A stretch of DNA of 8,590 nucleotides. It comes from an uncultured Planctomycetaceae bacterium. GTDB lineage: Bacteria > Planctomycetota > Planctomycetia > Pirellulales > UBA1268. The stretch spans positions 1 to 8,590 of the forward strand of contig CAJBSQ010000189.1 in NCBI GenBank assembly GCA_903958265.1, in the 5' to 3' direction. The notes under the pieces were generated by a model that was not told the origin of the DNA, searched no databases, and was given only the letters and a program-made list of their open reading frames with translations. Position 1 is the stretch's first letter, and every line of letters starts with the position of its first letter. A program made the position numbers and the translations under genes. This document shows, piece by piece, positions 1 to 5,668 of this stretch.

Positions 1-135
1 GGCAGCGAGGCCTGCAAACGCGACCCCGACGGCTACGGCGAGCATCGTGAGGTGCGGGCGGATTCGGTCGACGAGCGACATCGTCGCCTGGGCAAGATCG
101 TTGCCCTCGATTTCGGCAAGGTCGGCGGGCTGCAT
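1..135 (-). CDS. Membrane-anchored protein of unknown function, N-terminal fragment (runs off the left edge)
   Basis: This reads as 45 codons from an ATG at 135 down to the window edge without a stop. A perfect AGGAGG lies 9 nt upstream of the ATG, which fixes the start and is the main evidence that the gene is real. Residues 1-27 are polar and acidic (MQPADLAEIEGNDLAQ and onward). Residues about 29-45 are hydrophobic (LTMLAVAVGVAFAGLAA) and look like the start of a membrane-spanning segment, with an arginine-containing flank (DRIRPH) before it, so the N-terminus is probably cytoplasmic. A short acidic cytoplasmic tail followed by one membrane helix is typical of YfgM-like or TPR-type anchored proteins, but no TPR is visible in this fragment and that idea is a guess. 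The gene is divergent from the helicase and has its own sigma70-like promoter at 193-221. Confidence 0.7.
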   Translation of the reverse strand, partial: MQPADLAEIEGNDLAQATMSLVDRIRPHLTMLAVAVGVAFAGLAA

Positions 136-144
136 CGGGGGGAA

Positions 145-150
145 CCTCCT
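145..150 (-). promoter_or_regulatory. Shine-Dalgarno site of the left-edge gene
   Basis: The minus strand reads AGGAGG, a full match to the anti-Shine-Dalgarno core, 9 nt before the ATG at 135. It is the strongest ribosome binding site in the window and decides the start of the partial gene. Confidence 0.75.
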
Positions 151-192
151 GGGGCGGGCTGCGTCGCGGTGGGCCGCGGTGCCGAGCCGAAA

Positions 193-221
193 AATAGAGA
201 CGGACGCGTTGCAGGCGTCAA
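193..221 (-). promoter_or_regulatory. Candidate sigma70-type promoter for the left-edge gene
   Basis: On the minus strand a -35 box TTGACG (216-221, 5 of 6 matches to TTGACA) is followed by a 17-bp spacer and a -10 box TCTATT (193-198, 4 of 6 matches to TATAAT). This A+T-rich patch stands out in GC-rich surroundings. Initiation would fall near 186, giving a leader of about 50 nt that contains the AGGAGG. The call rests on consensus match and position only. Confidence 0.5.
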
Positions 222-265
222 GATGATCCGCGGACCGCCGCGAGGGCTGCGGTCTGCGGCGCGTG

Positions 266-274
266 TGGTAGATT
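266..274 (+). promoter_or_regulatory. Candidate extended -10 promoter element for the helicase gene
   Basis: The plus strand reads TGGTAGATT, matching the extended -10 pattern TGnTAnnnT. No convincing -35 box lies about 17 bp upstream. Initiation 6-7 nt downstream would fall at or next to the A of the helicase ATG at 281, which predicts a leaderless or nearly leaderless mRNA. The lack of any purine-rich Shine-Dalgarno site before this ATG fits that reading. Confidence 0.4.
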
Positions 275-280
275 CCGCCC

Positions 281-2434
281 ATGACGCTCCCGCCCTCTCC
301 ATCAGCCCCGCTGCCGCCATCGGCTGAGGCGACCGCCACGACCGATTCAAGGCCCGCGTCGCCACCGCGGCCCCGCCCGGCCCCGCCACCGCGGTCATCC
401 GGACTCAACCCCGCGCAGACCGAGGCCGTCTACGCGCCGCCGGGGCCCCTGTTGGTGCTCGCCGGCGCCGGCACGGGCAAGACCCGCGTGGTCATCGCCC
501 GGATCGGGCACCTGGTGTGGCGGGGCGCCAAGCCCGCGCGGATTCTCGCGGTGACCTTCACCAATAAAGCCGCCCGCGAGATGCTCGCCCGGGCGGCCAA
601 GGGGCTGAAGAAAGGGCTCGACGAGAAGCCCGAGATTTCCACGATCCACTCGCTGTGTGTCCGAATTCTGCGGCGGCACGCCTCCCGCCTCGGCTACCCC
701 GAACGGTTCGCGATCATCGACCGCGGCGAGCAGGAGGCCGCGGCCCGCAGCGTGCTCAAGGAACTGAAGATCGCCGACACCGTGCTCCGGCCGGCCGACC
801 TGCTCGACCGCGTGAGCCGTTGGAAGAGCCGGGCGGTCCGCGCCGACGTCGCGATGGACGCCGTCCCGGCCGACGCCGACGACAGCTGGACGCTCGCCGC
901 GGCCGGCTACCGCCGCTACCAAAACTCCCTGCGGACCGCCGGCGCGGTCGACTTCGACGACCTGCTGCTGCTCGTGGATGAGCTCTTCTCCCAGCATGAG
1001 GATGTCCGCCGCGCCGAGGCCGGCCGCTTCGACCACCTGCTGATCGACGAATACCAGGATACGAGCGGTATCCAGGAGCGGATTCTCTCGGCGCTCGCCC
1101 GCGACCATCGCAGCATCTGCGTGGTGGGTGACGACGACCAGTCGATCTACGCCTGGCGCGGGGCCGAGGTGGCGCACATCCTCGACTTCGCCAGCCGCTG
1201 GCCCGGCGCGAGGATCGTGAGGCTCGAGGAGAACTACCGCTCCACGCCCGAGATCATCCGGGCGGCCAACATGCTGATCGAGCGGAACGGACGTCGGCAC
1301 GGCAAGACGCTGATCCCCACGGCTGCCCCGGGTGTGCCGCCGGCGATCATCCAGGCGCAGGACGAGGTCGACGAATCCCGCCGGGTGGTCGCCGACGTCG
1401 AGAGCCTGCTGCGGGAGCGGCTCGTCGTCCCCACCGAAGCCGTGATCCTCGTCCGCACCGGCGAGCAGACGCGGACCTTCGAGCAGGAGCTGCGGCGGCG
1501 AAACATCCCCTATGAGCTCGTCGGCAGCCGGTCGTTCTTCGACCGCCGCGAAGTGAAAGACGTGATGTCGTTCCTGCGGGTGCTCGTGGAGCCCGACGAC
1601 GACCTGGCCCTGTCGCGGATCGCCAACGTGCCTCCGCGTGGCCTCGCCTCCTCCACGGTGCAGGCGGCCCGCGCCGCCGCGACCACGGCGGGGCACAGCC
1701 TCTGGCGGGAGCTGCTTGGCCGCCGCGACTCGGGGCAGCTCTCTCCTGCGGCGCGGGCCGGCGTTGATGCGATCGCCCGGCTGGTGGCCTTCAGAGAGTC
1801 GGGGCCGGCCCCCGCGCCGGGCCAATCCCGCGGGGCTGCCGTGCTCCTCGGGCTCCTCGACGCCGCCGGCTACAAGCGGTTTCTGGAGAAGGAATACGAG
1901 GACGATCCGGCCGAGGCCGAGACGCGGTGGGCCTGCGTGGAGGAGGTGGCCGGCGCGCTCGACGAGCACGAGCGGGCCCGCCCGGGGAAGCGGGATTTGG
2001 CCGCGATCGTCCGCGGCTTCCTCGACGACTTCGTGCTCCAGGTCGAGGAGCAGGAAGACCGCTTCAAGGACGACAAGCCGCAGGCCGACAAGATGCGACT
2101 GATGACGCTCCACGCCGCCAAGGGGCTGGAGTTCGACTGCGTGTGGATGGTGGGCCTGGAGGAAGGCATCCTCCCGCATCACCGCTCGCTCGGCGACGGC
2201 CTGCAGGCGATCGACGAGGAGCGCCGGCTGTGCTACGTGGGCGTAACCCGTGCGAAGAAGCGGCTGATGCTCTCCCTCTGCCTCACGCGGACGAAGTGGG
2301 GCAAGAGCAAACCCTGCCGCCCCAGCCGCTTTCTCTACGAACTCACCGGCCAGCCCGAGAAGTTCAGCGAGACACCCGCCAAGCCCGAAGCCCCCGCACC
2401 GACCGGCCCGCGGATTCGCAAGCGCCGCCGGTAG
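281..2434 (+). CDS. uvrD: UvrD/Rep-family superfamily 1A DNA helicase
   Basis: ATP-dependent 3'-5' DNA helicase/translocase acting in excision repair or replication restart. All the family motifs are visible in order: Q motif LNPAQTEAV (42-50), Walker A AGAGTGKT (61-68), Ia VTFTNKAARE (91-100), Ib TIHSL (121-125), Walker B LLIDEYQDT (253-261), III GDDDQSIYAWRGA (283-295), IV ENYRST (317-322), V MTLHAAKGLEFD (608-619) and VI EERRLCYVGVTRAKK (646-660). It is 717 residues long, near E. coli UvrD, but the first 41 residues are a proline- and serine-rich extension. The protein also stops about 26 residues after the PSRFLYEL segment. It therefore lacks the Tudor-like C-terminal domain of UvrD/PcrA and has a Rep-sized core with a basic tail (RIRKRRR). 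Which of UvrD, PcrA or Rep it replaces cannot be settled here; the symbol names the family. The ATG at 281 is the only usable start in frame and has no Shine-Dalgarno site. The gene converges with the aldehyde dehydrogenase gene. Confidence 0.96.
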   Translation: MTLPPSPSAPLPPSAEATATTDSRPASPPRPRPAPPPRSSGLNPAQTEAVYAPPGPLLVLAGAGTGKTRVVIARIGHLVWRGAKPARILAVTFTNKAAREMLARAAKGLKKGLDEKPEISTIHSLCVRILRRHASRLGYPERFAIIDRGEQEAAARSVLKELKIADTVLRPADLLDRVSRWKSRAVRADVAMDAVPADADDSWTLAAAGYRRYQNSLRTAGAVDFDDLLLLVDELFSQHEDVRRAEAGRFDHLLIDEYQDTSGIQERILSALARDHRSICVVGDDDQSIYAWRGAEVAHILDFASRWPGARIVRLEENYRSTPEIIRAANMLIERNGRRHGKTLIPTAAPGVPPAIIQAQDEVDESRRVVADVESLLRERLVVPTEAVILVRTGEQTRTFEQELRRRNIPYELVGSRSFFDRREVKDVMSFLRVLVEPDDDLALSRIANVPPRGLASSTVQAARAAATTAGHSLWRELLGRRDSGQLSPAARAGVDAIARLVAFRESGPAPAPGQSRGAAVLLGLLDAAGYKRFLEKEYEDDPAEAETRWACVEEVAGALDEHERARPGKRDLAAIVRGFLDDFVLQVEEQEDRFKDDKPQADKMRLMTLHAAKGLEFDCVWMVGLEEGILPHHRSLGDGLQAIDEERRLCYVGVTRAKKRLMLSLCLTRTKWGKSKPCRPSRFLYELTGQPEKFSETPAKPEAPAPTGPRIRKRRR

Positions 2435-2450
2435 CCTGCAAGGGCCGCCA

Positions 2451-2486
2451 GGAGCCCGCGGGCACGAGCGAGGAGCGTGGCGAGCG
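2451..2486. repeat. GAGCG-rich intergenic stretch with a GC palindrome
   Basis: The spacer between the convergent stops holds the perfect 10-bp palindrome GCCCGCGGGC (2454-2463), followed by three copies of GAGCG at 2466, 2473 and 2482. The composition differs from the flanking codons and looks like a small dispersed intergenic element. Only one example is in the window, so dispersal is unproven. Confidence 0.3.
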
Positions 2487-2506
2487 TTGCCGCACCGCGC
2501 GGCAGC
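2486..2506. terminator. Candidate hairpin terminator between convergent genes
   Basis: GTTGCCGC (2486-2493) pairs with GCGGCAGC (2499-2506) around a 5-nt loop, giving eight pairs with one G-U wobble on the plus strand. On the minus strand the same site gives six pairs plus one beyond a mismatch. It lies 52 nt past the helicase stop and directly after the aldehyde dehydrogenase stop, where a shared terminator is expected. There is no U-tract on either side, so intrinsic termination would be weak or factor-assisted. Confidence 0.35.
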
Positions 2507-2507
2507 C

Positions 2508-4178
2508 TCACCCCGCGAGCACCGCCGGCAGCATCTTCGTGAGCGGCCAGAGGCCGCTGCCGCCGCGGGCGAGCGCCGCATACACGTCCACCACGCCCCG
2601 CGCGAGCAGGCGACCCCGCGGATGCCACGGAAGCCACGGCGGCGTCGGCCGCACGAGCAGGGGCGCCTGCAGAATCGTGTTGTGCACCAGCGGCAGGAAC
2701 ATCGGATCGTGCACCCAGCCGATGCCGCTTCCCGGCGCGGCAAGGGTGCCCCCGGGAAAGCCGCCCCAGGGCACGCTGCCAAAGGCATAGGCGAGCGCCG
2801 ACCAGGTGTTGACGGCGACGACGCCGTATTCGAGGTGTTCGCAGAGCAGGTTCACCCGTTGGGCATCCCGCGGCGACAGCGACTCAGGCATGGTCACGCT
2901 CGCCGCCAGCGTACCCGGCAGCCGGCGAGTGAAGGCGGTGGCACGAGTGGCGAAGGCCTCGAGGTCGGCAGCGTCGAGCGGAACCTCCACCGCCACCGGC
3001 GCGAACCACTCGCGCTCGAGCCAGCGGGGCTCCCGCTGCGGATCCAGGCCCGTGCGAAACATCCAGGGCAGCGTGCCATCGACTGATCGTGCGCCGCCGG
3101 TGACCTCCTCCCACGCCGCCGCCGCGCCCGGATACCAGGCCTGCCGCGGCGGCGTTGCCGCGAGCCGGCCCGCAACGAGTTCGAGAAACGCCCCCCGCTG
3201 CTCCCACGACCGACACGTGACCACGCACTTGGTGGCAAGGCAGTTGAACGACGTGTTGTTGATGATCGAGGCGGCGATCACATCGGCCTGAAAGCGGAGC
3301 TGCGCCGGGGTATACCGCCCGGGCACCACGATCCATGGGGTCACGCCCCCGAGTTCGCAGGTGATCGGCGTCGTCAGCACCGGACGCGCGTCGGGCCCGC
3401 GCGGGCCGCTCCCTCCCCAGACGATGGCATCGAAGGCCGCCTGTCCCCCCGTGAAGTGCACGTGGGTGGCCACGGGCGACGCGATTGCCTCGGCGGCGAG
3501 GTCGGCGCCGCCCACCACGATCGCGAGCATGCCGGCGGCCACCAGCGGGGCGAGGGCGTCGCCGAGCACCGGCACCATCGGCTCGTGGAGCGGATGAAGC
3601 TTGAGCAGCACGCTGCGGCCGTGCTCGAAGACCTGCGAGATGCAATCGCCCGCGGCGAGGCCGGTGACGTTGCCGGCACCGAGCACCACGGCCACGCCCC
3701 CGCGCTGCGGCCGCTCCCGGCACTCGGCCAGCCACATCCGCCGAAACGCGGCGAGGTCGCCCGGATTCGCGCAGCGGACGAGGCACCGATGGCCGCCGAA
3801 CATCGCCCGGTCGGCGATCCACGGCTCGGGCATCACGTCGACGCCGATGAGCGAAGCATCGGCATCGCCACGGTGCAGCACCCGGGGCGGCGCCGCCGGC
3901 CGCGGCGTCCCGCTCCGGGCGATCTCGTCGAGCCCGCGGGCCGTGATCAGCAGCAGCCGGAGCGTGGCGATCGGGCCGGTGGCCGCCTCCTCGGCGACGA
4001 CAGACGCGTTTCCGCCACCCGACTTGATGGCCACCGCCGCATCGATCCAGCGGTCGGCGGTGCGGGCCACGGCCAGCGCCGCCTCCCGGGCGATCGCGGC
4101 CCGCGCCGCCGAATCCCGTCCGGCGAACGCCGCCGCCCCGGCTCGCAGTGCCTCCAGCGTTGCAGCGATCGCACTCAT
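2508..4178 (-). CDS. Divergent aldehyde dehydrogenase-superfamily protein, substrate unknown
   Basis: The protein of 556 residues has the ALDH fold signatures in order. A Rossmann-like segment contains VLGAGNVTG (165-173), whose N170 fits the oxyanion-hole asparagine. LKLHP (192-196) sits where the cofactor-binding lysine lies, then HFTGG (241-245), CELGGVTP (274-281) with the general-base E275, and NTSFNCLATKC (308-318) with C313 in the nucleophile position. EWFAPV (390-395) matches the EIFGPV motif, and PWGGFPGG (470-477) matches the C-terminal PFGG motif. NAD(P)-dependent oxidation of an aldehyde, or a related acyl transfer, is the likely chemistry. The usual GQxCxxxxR context is missing, and a tail of about 50 residues (PTPPWLPWHPRG and onward) follows the conserved fold. 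The ATG at 4178 lies 10 nt after the mnmE stop with GAGG 8 nt upstream; a GTG codon directly before it is an alternative. An open frame continues upstream to 4469, but that part overlaps mnmE and is not coding. Translational coupling to mnmE is likely. Confidence 0.87.
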   Translation of the reverse strand: MSAIAATLEALRAGAAAFAGRDSAARAAIAREAALAVARTADRWIDAAVAIKSGGGNASVVAEEAATGPIATLRLLLITARGLDEIARSGTPRPAAPPRVLHRGDADASLIGVDVMPEPWIADRAMFGGHRCLVRCANPGDLAAFRRMWLAECRERPQRGGVAVVLGAGNVTGLAAGDCISQVFEHGRSVLLKLHPLHEPMVPVLGDALAPLVAAGMLAIVVGGADLAAEAIASPVATHVHFTGGQAAFDAIVWGGSGPRGPDARPVLTTPITCELGGVTPWIVVPGRYTPAQLRFQADVIAASIINNTSFNCLATKCVVTCRSWEQRGAFLELVAGRLAATPPRQAWYPGAAAAWEEVTGGARSVDGTLPWMFRTGLDPQREPRWLEREWFAPVAVEVPLDAADLEAFATRATAFTRRLPGTLAASVTMPESLSPRDAQRVNLLCEHLEYGVVAVNTWSALAYAFGSVPWGGFPGGTLAAPGSGIGWVHDPMFLPLVHNTILQAPLLVRPTPPWLPWHPRGRLLARGVVDVYAALARGGSGLWPLTKMLPAVLAG

Positions 4179-4186
4179 CACGGCGG

Positions 4187-4190
4187 CCTC
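4187..4190 (-). promoter_or_regulatory. Ribosome binding site of the ALDH-like gene, overlapping the mnmE stop
   Basis: The minus strand reads TGAGGCCGCCGTGATG. GAGG shares two bases with the mnmE TGA stop and sits 8 nt before the ATG at 4178. This favours that ATG over the preceding GTG and suggests that ribosomes ending mnmE reinitiate here. Confidence 0.5.
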
Positions 4191-5619
4191 ATTTCCCGAT
4201 GCAATGCCGGGAGAATATCCGATCGAGCAGGTCGCCGCCGATCGCGGCCCCCGTGATCTCCGCGAGCGACTCCACCGCCCCGCGGATGCCCTCCGCCACC
4301 AGCGCCTCGTCGACGGCAGCTCCGGAGATTGCCGCGAGCACCTCCCGCCTGGCCTCGGCGACCGCCCTGGCCGCCGCGTCGCAGCCCACCGCCATCCGCA
4401 CCGTCGCGGTCGGGCCCCGCGGCGGTAGCGTCGCCACCGCGGCCTCGATGGCGCGGCGCAGCTCCGCAATCCCCGCCCCGGTGCGGCTGCTCGTGGCGAT
4501 CACGCCCGCGCACGGCGGCACGGCGGCGCGATCCGACCTCGTGAGCACGTCGATGCGGGGGGCGCCCCCCGGCTGAATCAGCGGGAGCACCGGCTCCGCG
4601 GCGTCGCGGCAGGCGATCAGCACATCGGCCCGCGCGATCTCGGTCGCGGCCCGCTGCTGCGCGAGGCGACCGATCTCGTCGTCGCCTGCGTCGGTCGGAA
4701 TACCGGGGCCCGCTGCCTCCCCGGCTGTCTCGCCGGCCTCACCCCACACGCCCGCTAGGTCGACGAGCACGACCTCGCGGGCCCCGGCGACCGGCAGGCG
4801 GATCTCGATCCAGTCGCGGGTCGTCCCCGACTCGTCGGCCACCAGCGCCGCCTCGTGGCCCGCGAGGCGATTCAAGAGGCTGCTCTTGCCGATGTTGGGG
4901 CGACCGACGAGCACGAGTCGCGGCAGGTCGTTCGCGGCGGTGGTCCGCATCGCGAGGCGGCGCGAGGCCTCTCCGATCTCCGCGTGGCACCCGTCGAGCC
5001 GCCGCAGCACCTCGGACCACGCGACCGCCACCGGCACGGAGTCGGGCGCGGTCTCGTCGGCAAAGTCGATCGACGCCTCGATGTCGGCCAGGAGGTCGAG
5101 CAGATCACTGCGAACGCCCGCCAGCGACCGCCCCGCCCCGCCCGCCAGCCGGTCGAGCGCCGCGGTGAGTTCGTCGGGCGTGTGGGCCTCGACCACGCCG
5201 AGCACCGCCTCGGCCTGCACGAGGTCGAGTCGGCCCGTGAGAAAGGCCCGCAGGGTGAACTCACCGCCGCGGGCGAGTCGGGCTCCATGGCAGCAGGCCT
5301 CCGCGACCACGGCATCGACCAGCGGTGCCGACGATGGCAGTTGCACCTCGGCCAGGGGCCCGCCGATCGGTCCGGCCGGCCCGGGCCAGGCGAGCACGGT
5401 CAGTTCGAGCGGCCCCCAGTCGCGCCTGAGGCCGTCGGCCGCGAACCGCACGCTCACCGCCCGCGGCCGCTCGCCCGGGGCGGGAAAGCCCGCTGCCGAG
5501 GCCTCGAACATCCGCCGGAGCACGGCGTCGAGCCCGTGGCCCGCGATGCGGACGATCGCCCGCCCGCCCGCTCCAGGCACGGTCGCGGCCGCCACGATCA
5601 GTTCATCCGCCGACCACAT
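4189..5619 (-). CDS. mnmE: tRNA uridine-5-carboxymethylaminomethyl modification GTPase MnmE (divergent)
   Basis: MnmE works with MnmG to modify the wobble uridine of certain tRNAs, using GTP hydrolysis and a folate-bound one-carbon unit, in the cytoplasm. The N-terminus (ELIVAAATVPGAGGRAIVRI, 6-25) and GGEFTLRAFLTGRLDLVQAEA (118-138) are typical of the family. The G domain shows G1 GRPNIGKSS (239-247), including the asparagine expected for potassium binding, then GTTRD (265-269) and SSRTG (377-381). The protein ends in the diagnostic CIGK (473-476) with the expected cysteine. The length of 476 is slightly above the usual 450. Oddities are DLAG (287-290) for DTAG, TRSD (360-363) for NKxD, roughly 18 extra residues after G3, a glycine where the catalytic switch II glutamate should align, and loss of the YTGE and HGG signatures near 82-98. 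The ATG at 5619 is the only start after an in-frame stop and has no clear Shine-Dalgarno site. yidC lies 49 bp upstream. Confidence 0.93.
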   Translation of the reverse strand: MWSADELIVAAATVPGAGGRAIVRIAGHGLDAVLRRMFEASAAGFPAPGERPRAVSVRFAADGLRRDWGPLELTVLAWPGPAGPIGGPLAEVQLPSSAPLVDAVVAEACCHGARLARGGEFTLRAFLTGRLDLVQAEAVLGVVEAHTPDELTAALDRLAGGAGRSLAGVRSDLLDLLADIEASIDFADETAPDSVPVAVAWSEVLRRLDGCHAEIGEASRRLAMRTTAANDLPRLVLVGRPNIGKSSLLNRLAGHEAALVADESGTTRDWIEIRLPVAGAREVVLVDLAGVWGEAGETAGEAAGPGIPTDAGDDEIGRLAQQRAATEIARADVLIACRDAAEPVLPLIQPGGAPRIDVLTRSDRAAVPPCAGVIATSSRTGAGIAELRRAIEAAVATLPPRGPTATVRMAVGCDAAARAVAEARREVLAAISGAAVDEALVAEGIRGAVESLAEITGAAIGGDLLDRIFSRHCIGK

Positions 5620-5634
5620 GGGCTGCCGTGATCC

Positions 5635-5652
5635 GCCCGGACGTCACCGGGC
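5635..5652 (-). other. Short hairpin in the yidC-mnmE spacer
   Basis: GCCCGG and CCGGGC form a 6-bp perfect stem around a 6-nt loop, midway between the yidC stop and the mnmE ATG. It has no U-tract, so it is more likely an mRNA processing or stability element, or chance in GC-rich DNA, than a terminator. Confidence 0.25.
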
Positions 5653-5668
5653 TGTTCATTCCGAACCG

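Noticed and set aside
33..398. A 121-codon minus-strand frame at the left edge
   Set aside because: It overlaps the helicase start and is out of phase with the ATG at 135, which has a perfect Shine-Dalgarno site and encodes a plausible membrane anchor.
395..2788. A 797-codon open frame on the minus strand opposite the helicase gene
   Set aside because: Its translation is low-complexity, rich in Arg, Gly, Pro, Leu and Val, with no recognisable motif, and it runs past the helicase end into the next gene. Long antisense frames without stops are expected in high-GC genes, and the plus-strand frame carries every helicase motif.
1927..2790. A 287-codon plus-strand frame spanning the helicase end and the ALDH 3' end
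   Set aside because: It is a shifted frame of two real genes, rich in Arg, Gly and Pro, with no ribosome binding site or motif.
3456..4256. Plus-strand frames of 266 and 275 codons opposite the ALDH-like gene
   Set aside because: They are antisense readings with biased composition and no start signals, and the minus strand carries clear ALDH motifs throughout.
4179..4469. N-terminal extension of the ALDH-like frame upstream of 4178
   Set aside because: The extra 97 codons are an out-of-phase reading of the conserved mnmE C-terminus, arginine-rich and unlike any ALDH. The ATG at 4178 has a GAGG at good spacing.
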